Assembly: GCA_039096225.1 (NCBI GenBank)
Contig: JBBPEB010000005.1
Span: 1,230,001-1,294,000, forward strand
Length of the DNA stretch: 64,000 bases
Origin: Blastocystis sp. Blastoise
Taxonomy: Eukaryota; Sar; Bigyra; Opalinata; Blastocystidae
Direction of reading: 5' to 3'
The first letter of the stretch is position 1. Every line of letters starts with the position of its first letter. The notes below the pieces were generated by a model that was given only the letters and a program-made list of their open reading frames with translations, searched no databases and was not told the DNA's origin. The position numbers were made by a program, and so were the translations under genes. Shown here piece by piece: positions 45,052 to 64,000 of this stretch.

Positions 45052-47421
45052 ATGGCAGATAATTCGATATATGTATATTATAAATGATATACCTATGTTT
45101 GTCATTATAAATAGTTAAAATACTATGGATCTTCAAAACATTGTGGCTATTGTGATTCAAAAACGGATGGTAGAACGTATCGTTGATAATATGAATCTAT
45201 TCACTGTGTATAGTGATTATTATTCTGTTGATTATTTGACTTGCCAACAATACCAAGGTGTGTTTTTTTCCTCATTTCATTATTTATCTGTTTAGATTTG
45301 ATGGATCATGGATGGAGACGTGGTGGAAAATTTATTTATTTGCCTGATAACGAAAATAACTGTTGTCCTCAGATCACAGTGCGAAATTGCATGAGTACAT
45401 TTTGTGCTACAAAGCATCAACAACGTGTATTTGAATTGTTATCACTAGTAATAAAATATATAACTATAAATCTAGGTTAAGAAGCAATTCTATGATTATA
45501 TTGAAGGAAAAAAACATACTGTTCCAAAAAAGAATCAAACAAAAACAACAGTTCATATGTATTTTATTATTTATTATGTTGTTTTATATTATATTAGACC
45601 CGAAATCTATAAAGAATCGATATCCACGTTGATACTTGATTCGTTTCAAAATAGTTTATCTTTGAGTTCTCTAAAAACTGTTGATTCTTCATTTATAAAT
45701 GTATTTATATGATAAGTTTTATAATATATATATGTTATTTATAATATATAAGTTTTATAATATATATGTTGTTTATAATATATAAATTTTATAATATATA
45801 TGCTGTTTATAATATATAAATTTTATAATATATATATTGTTTATAGTTATCAATAAAATATGAAAAACATATTCCATTTATTTCAAGTACATTTCTATTG
45901 AAAATAATACCAATTGTATGCCTATATATATATATATTATTATTATTATTGATATGAATAAATGGTTTTATTATTGTTGACTTTTTTTATTACATCTTTT
46001 TTTATTTATGATTATAATTAGATATATATTCTTTATGTAAAGTATGAATAGTATATATGTTTTCAATAGATAAAAAGAGAATATAAGGGTGATATTGATT
46101 TATTAATTCATCAATTTGAATATTATTTACAAAGAAAAACACAAGATAATTCTATATATTCATTTATTCAAAGTGTATCCATTCAAAAGAATTATATTAA
46201 TATATATATTAAAGATTGTTGTATATATATGTATATTGTATTATTAATATATTTTATATAACAATAGTGACAAAGGATATTTATTTAACAAAAGATATTC
46301 AAAATAATAATAATAATAATATACACGTAAATCCATTCTTTGTAAATAAGTATATTATTATTTTAATTATATATTTATATACATATTATTATTGTTATAT
46401 ATATATATATATATATATACTTATTATTCTAGTAAACCCCATATATTGACATTTTCTCTGGAAAAACCTTCTTTTAAGCGTAAACTATATGAGTTATATA
46501 AGAAATATCAAAAAGAGGTGTTTCATGAAGATGATATTACTGAAGAAAGTTATAAAGAAAATAATATTGAAACTTGTCTCATTTATAGTTCTAAGGAGGA
46601 TGTGAATTACGGTACATATTACTTTATATGGTACCTAGATAATGTCCCTATTGCAGTTGATATTTTAGATATTCTTCCTGGTGGTATTGTATATATATAT
46701 ATATGTAATTATTATTATTATTTTTAATAGAAAAGAAATAATATATATATAAATAGAAAGAATAAGAATACTAAGTTCTGTGTATTTCTTTTATGATCCT
46801 ATATATAAGCCATTATCACTTGGAATTGTATCAATATTAAAAGAAATTGAACTCACTAAACAAGTATATATATATATTATTATTATTAATATGTATATAT
46901 ATAATAGTTACATTTACGTTGCCATTACCTTGGTTATTATATATATAATTGTCCAAAAATGATATATAAAACTCAATTTGGTCCTTGTGAATTATTTTGT
47001 CAACAAACACAACGATGGTATCCATTAAAAGAAGCACTACTTGCTCTACATAATAATAAGTATATATATATATGTTTATTTTTGATATATTACTTTTCTA
47101 TTTTGTTTTTATTGATATAAGAATAATATAATAAATATAAAATAATAAACATATATATATAGAAATGGTCCTTTAAGTTTATCTTCAAGTGTTTTAGAAT
47201 AAAAAAATAACATACATAAATTATATTTAGAGAAGAAAGGTCATTTTTATTGGAATTCTGATTCTTTACATATATCAATACCTAAAGAATATAAAGTTAA
47301 TGAATATATTATATTTCCTATATTATATATTTTATTTAAAGATGAAACAAATCTTCAAAATATATGTACGAAAACTATTCATGGATTATTATTCTTTGAT
47401 AATATATTCTTCGATTTTTAA
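45052..47421 (+). CDS. ATE1: Arginyl-tRNA--protein transferase (496 aa)
   Basis: Exons 45052-45072, 45115-45176, 45214-45257, 45296-45447, 45476-45558, 45598-45700, 45847-45915, 46070-46217, 46268-46349, 46433-46683, 46757-46863, 46908-47059, 47163-47188, 47231-47421. ATE1 conjugates Arg to N-terminal Asp/Glu/oxidised Cys, feeding the N-degron pathway. The N-terminal metal/Fe-S motif is YYGSSKHCGYCDSKTDGRT (CxxC at 17/20), then YQDLMDHGWRRGGKF, NNCCPQITVRN, ILTFSLEKPSFKRKLYELYK, FIWYLDNVPIAVDILDILPG, SSVYFFYDPIYKPLSLG, YYIYNCPKMIYKTQFGP. These follow the family order from end to end. The CGYC motif appears only when two introns of 42 and 37 nt are removed; reading from the downstream Met at 45125 would lose it. 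An in-frame TAA in the last part is removed by a 42-nt intron (47189-47230) with GTGTTT donor. Confidence 0.92.
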
Positions 47422-48072
47422 ATATTTTAATTATAATTAAATATCAATAAGTTTTCTTTATTTTTTTTATATTTCTTTTTTATATGTTTTAGAATAAGAA
47501 TAATTCTATGTTGATTAATAAAAGAATAATTAGAATTCATGAATATATAGTAAGTCTAATAATACTTTATATTGACTATAAATAATATAATAATTAAAAA
47601 ATGATTTAATTATTAATAAGAATTTCATGAAAAATATTCTCATTATGATAAACACATGTGAAATCTGATTATAAATAAAATAAAAATATTTATGACTTTA
47701 TAAAAGGAATGACGACAGAAAAAATGATAATAATTTAATTCTTTTATGTTTTCTACAAATGAAATAATTCTGATATTTATTTCAAGAATCCAATATCATT
47801 TACAATGCGTTTCACTATAATAATTAACTGTAAACATATCAATACAACCAATCTCATTCTTAAAAAGGAATTTCTTTATTCAACACTATGCTCAACAGAG
47901 AAACATATAATAATTCAATCATCTATTCATAATTAAATATAAATATTTATTCATATTAATTGAATATAAAAAGAAAATGAAAATCAAATGATTATATTGA
48001 AAAACACACTGTGATACATATAATATTCCTGGAGAAACTAGTTTCTTTTGTAAAAACTCTTTTTTTAAATAC
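47422..48072. other. Spacer between ATE1 and TilS
   Basis: 651 bases, AT-rich, no exon or RNA gene supported. It contains the ATE1 3' end and TilS promoter. Confidence 0.5.
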
Positions 48073-51035
<2,963 letters not shown>

Positions 51036-51471
51036 ATATATATATTAATTCAATTTACAAAAATTCAATTAAAATACATCTCTATATTAAAAATATTTTT
51101 TTAATTTTTTTTTCTTTTCTTCTTTTGCATGATATTCTTTAAGATCTATGGTCAATAATAATTTTTAGTTTATTTTTAACTATTCTGTTTGAATCAAGAA
51201 TAAAACAAGTATAAAAATACATAATAAAATGTAACTAAGAAACAGAGAAAGAAATTGTTTTAAAAATAGCTTTCCTTATATAAAATAATATATATATAAA
51301 AGTATCAACTAATGAAATATTTGTACATATGAAATAAAAATGATGAATAGAATAGTTATACATAAAAAAAGAGAAAAAATAAAGTAATAATAGTATATTA
51401 TACTAAAAATAAATGTATATTTTAAATAAAAACTCAATATACAATACATTTATTAATATATATATATAACT
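51036..51471. other. Convergent spacer between TilS and V-ATPase D
   Basis: 436 bases holding two facing 3' ends. AT-rich, no exon or structured RNA seen. Confidence 0.5.
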
Positions 51472-53033
51472 TTAGAAGATAATATCTTCATCATCATCTT
51501 GATTTTCGAATTCTGTTAGAATATTCTTAGACGAGAGTAATCCTTCTTCTTCTTCTTCTTTCTTAATAGAAACAGGAGTATTTATAGGAGAATCTATATA
51601 AAGAATTATATATATATATAATAATAACTATTATTATTATAAACATATTAAATAATATGTATATATATATAATTACTTTGAGTATTATTTTCTACCATTC
51701 GTTGTTGGGCTTCTTTACGTTCTTGTTCTTCGAACTTCTTTTTATTTTGAAGTACTTTCTTTAATCTATATATAGTAATATTAATATTGTTATATTTATA
51801 ATTGATAACATGAATATAAATACTATTATACATATATATACAATTCAAGTAATATATATATATAAATACCTGAATATTTCTTCTCTTTCAATTTCATCTA
51901 ATTCTGTTTCTATGTAGTGAATAGTAGTACCGATACGAGGTATAACTACATTATCTAAAGCATTCACACGACGATTCGTAATCTTTATAGCATCATCTAA
52001 GGCAGTAAAAGAAGTCTATATATATATATATATATATACATAGAATAATAAGAATAGAATTAAAAATATTTAATAAAAATAGTTAACAGAAATGTATAAA
52101 AATGGTTAATAAAAATGTTTATTATAAAAAGAAATATATAATAATAATAAATAAATAAATAATAAAGAATACTACTATATATATACCTGTAATGAAGATA
52201 AACGAATAATACAAGTTAATAATTCTTGCCATACTTTACGACATTTCTCTATTTGTTGGCCACCCTTAGATAAACCAATAGCATCTATATATATATGTAT
52301 ATATAATTATTAAAAAAATAAAAATAAAATAAAAATAAAATAAAATAAAATAAAATAAAATAATAAAATAAAATAAAATAAAATAAAAATAAAAATAAAA
52401 TAAAATAAAATAAAACTAAAAATAAAATAAAATAAAATAAAATAAAAATAAAATAAAATAAAATAAAATAAAACTAAAAATAAAATAATAAAATAATAAA
52501 ATAAAACAAAAATAAAAAAATAAAAATAAAATAAATACCATGTTCAACATCTCTATGAACTTCACTGAAAACAGGTAATTTGACACCAGCAACGTTATCT
52601 ACACGAACAGAAACTACTACAGAAGCTTCTGTAACATTATCACTTACTTTACGACTATAAAAAGAGAAATAAATAGATTTATATATATTTTAAATCATTT
52701 ATAAACTATAAATTTCACTAAAGCCAACATACTAAACATCATTTAAAGCCCATTTTGCTTCTACAAGAGAGAAATTAGCTTCTTTCATTTTCTCAGCTAC
52801 TTCTCGTTTAGTATCCAAAATTTCATGAAGCATCTTACGGAATCTAGCAGAAAGAGCATCTGCTTTCTTCTTCAAAAGATCATACCCTAATCAACATTAT
52901 TCAATGAAAAAAAAACCATTTACCTTTCTGAGCAGCACCTTTTTTAGTCTTAAATGTTTGTAAAGTCCTATTTTTGATCAATATGAGTAATAGTCGCAAT
53001 ATACATTCTTGTAGGAAACACTTGTTCTGACAT
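51472..53033 (-). CDS. ATP6V1D: V-type ATPase V1 subunit D (265 aa)
   Basis: Exons (minus) 53005-53033, 52924-52967, 52733-52886, 52539-52654, 52187-52284, 51870-52015, 51677-51765, 51472-51593. The joined protein opens [20 protein letters not shown], then [80 protein letters not shown] and EEIFRLKKVL. Each block matches subunit D in order; the length fits (human 247). Subunit D is the central rotor stalk coiled-coil that couples V1 ATP hydrolysis to proton pumping in acidic vacuoles. The start depends on a 37-nt intron (52968-53004), which restores FPTRM to the N-terminus. The tail is acidic and ends EDIIF. Intron 4 is filled with TTTTA repeats. Confidence 0.95.
52316..52536. repeat. (AAAAT)n pentanucleotide repeat in V-ATPase D intron
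   Basis: About 220 bases of AAAAT units with AATAAA and AAACT variants fill intron 52285-52538. On the sense strand it is (TTTTA)n, i.e. T-rich. The only long pentanucleotide repeat in the window. Confidence 0.9.
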
Positions 53034-53499
53034 TTTCGATGATTTATTCAATAAAGTATTCTATACTATATAATACACCAAACAAAAAGACTCACAAAGC
53101 TCAACGCATATAACTCGTTAATCGTGGGAATACATAGAGATCCTCCAGTTCTATTGAAATTCCCAGAAATGTTTGCATCTTTGGAAAACGGATTTTTTTA
53201 TGAATTTGTTTTTTAATTTTTCTTTATATAAGTGTCTACTGATGAAATAGTAGTCAATGGATACTATGAAATGATACACAACTAGTGAGTTTATTGTATT
53301 GATTTCAAATTTGAATGAATATAAAAAAATTTCTGAGAAATATCAAATGAGAACAACATATTCTATTGTTTGACTAGTTGATATATGCTTGAATAAGTAA
53401 TAGAAGACAGATACCTAAAATAGTAAAACATAATAATAGCAGTTTTGAGAAAAAAAGAGAAGTATATTGTATCATTAAGTATTTGAATGATTTAGAATA
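53034..53499. other. Spacer upstream of V-ATPase D and downstream of VPS25
   Basis: 466 bases between two minus-strand genes. It includes a CTCAACGCATATAACTCG and CAGTTCTATTG patch near 53100-53165 that is the least AT-rich part and may be the V-ATPase D promoter. No exon supported. Confidence 0.45.
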
Positions 53500-54442
53500 T
53501 TATAAAGAGATTTTTATATATGCATCTCTTCCATTTCCTTGTTTTTTCAACTAAATATAACAGTGTATTAAAAAAAAAAGAATAAGAAATAAAAAACATA
53601 CTTTTCCTTGAAAAACAAGTTGTGTCATGATTGTATCTAACATTTTAATATTCATGCCATGTAATGTAGAATCTTCAAATTCATCGCCATCGAGTATATT
53701 TTGATATGTAAATAATTGTGAGGCACTTGTCATATGTTGCTTTAACTATAAAAAATAGATCTTTTTAATCAAATAATATTATTTTAAATAACATTTTTGT
53801 TTTATAAAATATATTTATATATATATATAATATATATAATATAAAATAATAAAAATAAAATAAAATAATAAAATATATATATAATAATAAAAATAAAATA
53901 TATATATAAATGAGAAATACATCTTGATAAGCAACATCTACCCATTCATTTAAGGGTCTCCACCATAAGATCATTTCATTTTTTACTTTTTGATCAACCC
54001 AAATAGCTTGTTCTAGAAAAATATATATATATATATAAAATAATGAAAATAAAAACTAAAAAAATATATATATATATATATATAAATATACTATGTGCTA
54101 CAACATAATCCATTATTTTAATTCTTAAATCATGAGGTACTTCTTCTGTACATATATATTTTAGTATATTATATAAAACAAGTATGGAAATAAAAAATTT
54201 GGAATTATAAGAAATAAAAATGGAATTATATATTAAAATTCAATACTATCAATTTTAGAATTTGTCCATATAGGAGATGTGATAGTTAGTGTATATTCCT
54301 TCTTTAATTTTCCATAATTAAGAAGAAGATCAGTCCATACTCGGAATTGATCTTCTTCCACTTTCTCAGAACTTTGCACAGAATAGAGAGGAGGAAAATT
54401 GATTAAATCTGAAGGATTTTTCGCATTTAGATAGGTTGACAT
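53500..54442 (-). CDS. VPS25: ESCRT-II subunit VPS25 (178 aa)
   Basis: Exons (minus) 54247-54442, 54092-54145, 53921-54012, 53602-53745, 53500-53550. The N-terminus has the conserved INFPPLYSVQ and QFRVWTDLLLNYGKLKK, then SPIWTNSKI, the first winged helix; the second has MILWWRPLNEWVDVAYQD, then QHMTSASQLFTYQNILDGDE, LHGMNIKMLDTIMTQLVFQGK and ends GNGRDAYIKISL. The PPLY region binds partner subunits (in family) and WWRPLNEW matches the MWRRPEEWG of human VPS25. Length equals the human protein (176 aa). ESCRT-II with VPS22 and VPS36 nucleates ESCRT-III at multivesicular endosomes. Head to head with XRN2 across a 385-base promoter. Confidence 0.93.
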
Positions 54443-54599
54443 AATGGTTTTGATTCGATTAATCAGATGTTATCAGTGAATTAGAAATATATTTTATAGG
54501 TTTTAATATATTAAAGAAATTATTTAAAAAATACAATCTTGTTTTAGAAAAAACTGTATATTTATGGGAAGTTTGGTTTATTTGCTGGCGTAATTCACA

Positions 54600-54715
54600 C
54601 TCAGCATAGTAGAAGGTGTTTTCTTTAGAGTATGCATAGTAGACCAGGCCAATAGGCGGGTAGCCTATTGGCCATACTATGCTGAGCATGAATTTTTTCG
54701 TCATACTATGCTGAG
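54600..54715. promoter_or_regulatory. Inverted CCAAT-box pair inside a larger inverted repeat
   Basis: In the divergent promoter of VPS25 and XRN2. A perfect 11-bp inverted repeat, GGCCAATAGGC (54647-54657) and GCCTATTGGCC (54663-54673) around GGGTA, places two CCAAT boxes back to back. Outside it, CTCAGCATAGTA (54600-54611) and GCATAGTA (54634-54641) face TACTATGCTGAG at 54675-54686 and again at 54704-54715. The island stands out from the surrounding AT-rich DNA. CCAAT is bound by NF-Y in many eukaryotes; its role here is inference. A small MITE or a hairpin RNA are other readings. Confidence 0.7.
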
Positions 54716-54827
54716 CATAAATTATCCCTTTATTTGCTTGAAAAAAATAAAATTTCGAAAATGTAGAAACTGACCATTCACGATTTTTATACTTTTAAAT
54801 ATTTCTTACATTCATTAACATAAGAAC

Positions 54828-59539
<4,712 letters not shown>

Positions 59540-59884
59540 TTCTTATTCTGAATAATAATAAATATTATGAATGAATATACATATATTTATTAGTATTTTT
59601 GTGAAATAAATCTTTCATGATTTCAATTTTCTCTTTTCTAATATATGTTTATATGTTTTTCTTTGTTTTTTTCATTGTGTGTTTAATTATTTTTAGTTAA
59701 ATTTATATATATTAATAAATAAAACTGTTTATAAATAAAAATATATGGAAAACATGATTTAGAAACAACACTTTTTAATTTTAGTTTAAACGGACAATAA
59801 TATATATAATATATATATATATATTTCATTAATTAGACTATAGAAACATTTAAATAAGCAAGATGGAATACTATAAAATATTGA
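59540..59884. other. Convergent spacer between XRN2 and SAE1
   Basis: 345 bases with two facing 3' ends. T-rich after XRN2, no exon or structured RNA recognised. Confidence 0.5.
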
Positions 59885-61353
59885 TTATTGTAATGTAGAT
59901 ATCTTTCCATTCATATTAATACAATCGAATTCAAAACAATTATATAATGGCTATATATATAGAATGATTAGTTATTATATATATATATATACTTCATCTT
60001 CTTTGGAAATATATCGAATTATATATTGAGATCCAATTCCCGCGGTTATAGCAGCAACAGGAATAAATGAAGATGATGAAAAAAGAGATCTATATATTAT
60101 TATATTTATTATTATTATTCTTATTATTATATCTCTTTATTTTTATATAATATAATAAATACTTATAAGTATTGAATGTTTGAATATCGATATTCGATTG
60201 TTTACAAATAGATACTATTTCTTCTTCTATATTTTCATTTATAGAGAGATATTCATTATCTTGTAATACTATTTATATGCATATTAGAAATATAGTAAGT
60301 AATATTCAATTATATATTATCAAAAAATGAAATTAAAAAAAAAATGAATAAATATATATACATTTAAAATACCAAAGAAGAGATTTAGGTTGTTGTTGTA
60401 ATATAGTTACTGGTGATAATAATAAGAATGAAGATAATGATGGGAATGTGGTTGTTATATAGGATTGAGAATTACCTATTTTCTTTAACCATCTTTATAT
60501 ATATATTGAATAGAAAAAAGAAGAGAGAATAATAATAATAATAATAATATATATATATATATATATATATATGAACTATAATAATAATAATAATCATCAT
60601 AATAATCATAATAATAATAATCATAATAATATAAATATAATAATACTGAATAGTATATTGAAATGAAATAATAAAATTGATTCCAGAATATTGTTCAGTA
60701 ATAAAAAGTGGACAATTATTAGATTCACATAAACAATAAATAGAATTCTATATATATATATTCATATACATAAATTCATTAATATATATATATACAAGTT
60801 TATATAGATTAATATTACCAATACAAAGGACATTAAATTGTTTAATATCATCATTATTCAATTCATATATAGATTTAGTCATAGAATGTATTTGAATAGA
60901 TTGATTTAATTGCTGTAAATATTGGCAAATACATTCAGATCTCTATAAACAAATGGTTAACTAAAATAATAATGAAAATGAGAATATACAGGTTTTCCTA
61001 AATCAGATTCTGTAAGAGCATATTGTTCTTGAATATCGTCTTTTGTGACATTTTTGTCATCTTGAATAGTCAATTGAACACCTGCGAGAACAAGGTTTTT
61101 TGCAATCTACAGAAAAAAAAAATTAAATAAGTGTATACATTTTATATGTTATATAGAATTCAGTAAGCATACCTCAATATTTAATAATGTACAATTGCAT
61201 ATTAAAACACTTGATTCAATTATTTTCTTTTGAGTTTGTGCACCCCAAATACGAATTTGACGATCATATCTATTGTTAATTTTATTGAATCATGTAAAAT
61301 AAGAAATGAATCAAAAAATACTGATCAAACTCCTTTTGATTCAAATTACTCAT
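59885..61353 (-). CDS. SAE1: SUMO-activating enzyme subunit 1 (297 aa)
   Basis: Exons (minus) 61322-61353, 61173-61269, 60990-61106, 60796-60942, 60647-60747, 60362-60492, 60163-60268, 59993-60089, 59885-59950. The joined start MSNLNQKEFDQYDRQIRIWG is the universal E1 motif (YDRQIRLWG), then IIESSVLICNCTLLNIEIAK and NLVLAGVQLTIQDDKNVT as in SAE1 and NAE1. The C-terminus FIPVAAITAGIGSQYIIRYI and PLYNCFEFDCINMNG matches SAE1 (AVVGGILAQEIVKAL, FFFFDGMKGNG). No catalytic Cys domain, as expected for the regulatory half that pairs with UBA2. It is slightly shorter than human SAE1 (346 aa). NAE1 is a less likely alternative because NAE1 is about 530 aa. One intron (60493-60646) ends in AAAG rather than TAG. 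Confidence 0.87.
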
Positions 61354-62146
61354 GATTTTATTAGCTATTCAAGATCTAGTATATTACAAATAATAGGAAA
61401 AAATACTTTAATAAGGAATATGTTATTTAGATGTAGTGAAAATGAAAAGAAAGAATAAAAGAAACGATTTTTACGATTATATTCGAATACTTTAGTCAAA
61501 TTTAAAAAAACATCACAAACTCCATTTTTTTGACAAAAAACATAAGATTTTTATTTTATAAAAAATAATTTTGCATTTTGTATTTCTATAAAAAATATTA
61601 AATAATTATATAATGTCTTTTAAGTGTATTATATGGATGAAAACAAAATGGTGATGATATAAAATGGATTTAATTTTATGGATTGGAACTATTTAAATTG
61701 ATTTATGATATTTATAAGTAAATAATCAAGCAATTGCATTATTGATGAGTTGAGAATGCCGTAACGAAATATAGAATTGTTTGAATTTAGTGTAATCATA
61801 CAAAAAACAGAGAATTACGTTGTTTGGTCGTGTTTTTATGTTTAAATAAGTTGATATATTGTAAATACTATGATTCAATGTTTTTTTGAAAACTTTACAT
61901 GTTTCTAATCTATTCATACTTCACTATTTATATATTTTTAATGATAATTTGTTATTATTTCGTTATTTTTCTTAATTCATGATCAAAATAGTTATTCAAA
62001 TATAGTTCATATTTTATTAATATATTTAAAAGTCGTATCACTTTTAAAATAACGATTCATTCAACAAACTAAAGATAGAGAATAAATGATAAAAACACAT
62101 ATTATATAATAAAAGAACAGTTGTTTCTATACATATTATATACATA
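61354..62146. other. Spacer between SAE1 and RNPC3
   Basis: 793 bases, more complex than the introns. It holds an unspliced open frame (61726-61917, 63 residues, MNRLETCKVF start) that I do not recognise, has no partner exon and no paralogue here. No tRNA or box C/D RNA could be supported. The SAE1 promoter must lie at the left end. Confidence 0.45.
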
Positions 62147-64000
62147 TTATTCCATATATAGTGTTTCATCTTCACCTTCTAAAGTGATATCTATAGGTTT
62201 ATTATTATTTGATTTTTGATTGATTGTGGAATTATTCTGTTTCTCTTCATTATTTGATACGTTTGAAGACTCATTTTTTGATTTATTCTTACTAAATATC
62301 TAGAAGAGTATAGGAATAGGTAAATTATTTAATATATTATTATTATTAAATAAATTATTATTATTATTATATTATTATTATATAAATCATTATACAAATT
62401 ATTATTATATTATTATTATTATAAATTATTATTATATTATTATTATATATTTATACAATAAATAATGGTTTTCCTTTGAGTATAAATCCATGTGTAGAAT
62501 CGAGAGCAGCTGCTGCTTTATATTCATCGGGAAATGTCACAAAACACTGATCTTTCAAACGACCTTCTTTTAATAAATGGATTTCTAATTGTCTGTAACA
62601 CATATGATAATAAGTATTATAGAGTATAATCATAAATATAGTTATAATTAGTATATATTACTATAAAATAATTATTAAATAATAATTCTATATTATAATA
62701 AATAAAAGACAAATAAAACAATCGCTATCATTTTAAATAATATAAATTAAAATACTCTTTTGCTTGTTTATCTGTATCAAAGAAACGACCAAATATATAT
62801 AATATATCATCTTCAGTAACTGTCTTTGCAAGATTCTTTATATATAATTTATTACTCACTTCACCAGGAGAATAATTCTGGAATTTGGGAAGAGTGGCTA
62901 TTTCTATATTTATATATATAATTATTATTATTATTCTTTTAAAAGGATAATAATAAATAAAAAAGAATAAAGAATGAATTGAATTTATAATAAAAGTATA
63001 TATAAAAATGAGTAAATAAAAAAAAAAAAAAAAAAAAAATTATATATACCTTCTTTAGAAACAATTCCTGCTTTAATAATATCGTTACTAGCACATGTAC
63101 GTTCTACTTTTGTGTTTTGGAATATTCCCGTGATTATCTTGACATTTGAGGAAGGAGTTATTGTTTTCTTTGTAAATATAGTTGCCATTATTTTTGGTTT
63201 ATTTATAGTATTTGTTGATTCTGAAGTAGAAAGAGGAAGAGAAGGAGAAGAAGTAGAAATGTCTGAAATAGGTTGAGAACTACTGGATAGTGTATTATTT
63301 GTTGTAGAAACAATAGTAGGTGAACTATTCATATCTGATTTATCTATTGTAATTGAAACAGAGGCCATATTAGGACGTTTTGATTGATACGAAGAATTTG
63401 AAGAATTATTATTATCATCATCAGACTCTTTCTCACTCTCATTCTCTGCATAATCATAAGTCTAGTCAATATAATATAAATAGATTAATTATGAAGAAAA
63501 ATAAGAACAACAATAGAATATTTAACAAAAAAAAAGCTATCCTACTCGTTTGATTCCAGAAGATATAGTATCTATAGGATACGGAGGTTGTGGAGTTATA
63601 GATCCAAATGGAGGAGGTAAATTCATCTTATTCATTAAATGACATACTTGTATATAAAACTGAGGTACTGCAATTAAAGCTATTTATATGTATTTTCTTA
63701 TTTATATTTTTATAGAATATAAATATACCATGTGAGATGTTTTTGATAATATCTTCTGATACAGGTGGATATTGATATTCAAGGATTGGATTCGAAACAT
63801 AATTGATTCTAAAGATTCATAGTATAGTTTTTGAATATAGAATGATTTTTAAGATATATTGATAAAAGTAATATACCCTAATTCAGGAGCAATAGGTGCT
63901 GGAGGAGGTAATTGTTGCATAATTTGATTTATGAATAGATTAATGATATAGAGATATTTGTTCTGATAGATTAGAAAGGATATAAAATAAGATAAAATAA
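62147..64000 (-). CDS. RNPC3: U11/U12 snRNP 65K protein (RNPC3), 5' end cut by window edge
   Basis: Exons (minus) 63877-63962, 63729-63808, 63546-63679, 63050-63461, 62756-62903, 62457-62592, 62147-62299; joins are in frame and give 382 residues. The centre reads EYQYPPVSEDIIKNI, ALIAVPQFYIQVCHLMNKMN and LPPPFGSITPQPPYP, which is the near-invariant RNPC3 segment (FYTQVLHLMNKMNLPPPF). After a Ser/Asn-rich region, the C-terminal RRM shows YSPGEVSNKLYIKNLAKTV, ILYIFGRFFD, HLLKEGRLKDQCFVTFP and GFILKGKPLF, matching LYVKNLAKHV / GRMKGQAFIGLP. This RRM binds U12 snRNA and the N-terminal part (beyond the window) binds U11-59K in the minor spliceosome. The tail after the RRM is acidic and Asn-rich. 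Its presence implies U12-type introns somewhere in the genome. Confidence 0.93.

Noticed and set aside
47196-47225. In-frame TAA in ATE1 suggesting a reassigned stop codon
   Set aside because: A 42-base intron (47189-47230) with phase-1 ends removes it and gives a sensible C-terminus. TAA also ends most other genes as a normal stop.
54459-54704. An 81-residue minus-strand frame upstream of VPS25
   Set aside because: It covers the inverted repeat and CCAAT pair, has no homologue I recognise and no in-frame splice into VPS25, whose own start is well supported at 54442.
61726-61917. Possible small gene MNRLETCKVF... on the minus strand
   Set aside because: One unspliced 63-residue frame with no conserved motif and no neighbour support; chance is the better explanation in a 793-base spacer. 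Left as a note only.

Overview
The window is a 64 kb piece of an extremely AT-rich, intron-dense nuclear genome of a unicellular eukaryote. Almost every gene is cut by short introns that start GTATAT and end TATATAG on the sense strand, often padded with (TA)n, (TTA)n, (TTTA)n or (TTTTA)n repeats. Because of this, single ORFs show only fragments. I rebuilt 15 spliced genes (two of them cut by the window edges) and 3 pseudogenes by joining phase-compatible exons and checking the joined protein against remembered families. Start codons and exon limits are sequence-based predictions, not transcript-supported. The lineage cannot be fixed from the window. The module style of the two large secreted proteins resembles proteins I recall from Blastocystis, so an opalinate stramenopile is a weak hypothesis. 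Nuclear genes for a mitochondrial-type TilS and for a minor-spliceosome protein are further constraints.

Left housekeeping block (1-13.4 kb): CNOT11 (-, cut by the window edge), polo-like kinase (-), CDT1 replication licensing factor (+, head to head with the kinase), TRM7 tRNA ribose methyltransferase (+) and GRC3/NOL9 polynucleotide kinase (+).

Middle accessory block (14.7-44.8 kb): two very large secreted multi-module proteins (1664 and 1848 aa) lie in tandem. Each is followed by a BTB-LRR gene (only a 3' fragment in the first copy) and a BTB-TLDc gene (decayed in both copies). The whole three-gene unit, including spacer DNA, looks like a tandem segmental duplication. A further BTB-LRR gene lies inverted at its right border (40.7-44.8 kb).

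Right housekeeping block (45-64 kb): ATE1 arginyltransferase (+), TilS-like tRNA-Ile lysidine synthetase with a putative organelle presequence (+), V-ATPase subunit D (-), ESCRT-II VPS25 (-), XRN2/RAT1 exoribonuclease (+), SUMO E1 subunit SAE1/AOS1 (-) and RNPC3, the U11/U12-65K protein (-, 5' end cut by the window edge). The VPS25/XRN2 divergent promoter carries a GC-rich inverted pair of CCAAT boxes inside a larger inverted repeat.

The housekeeping genes are not a functional operon; they cover cell cycle, tRNA and rRNA processing, proteostasis and trafficking. The biologically novel part is the duplicated accessory unit: secreted modular proteins next to BTB-LRR and BTB-TLDc proteins that are expanding and decaying.
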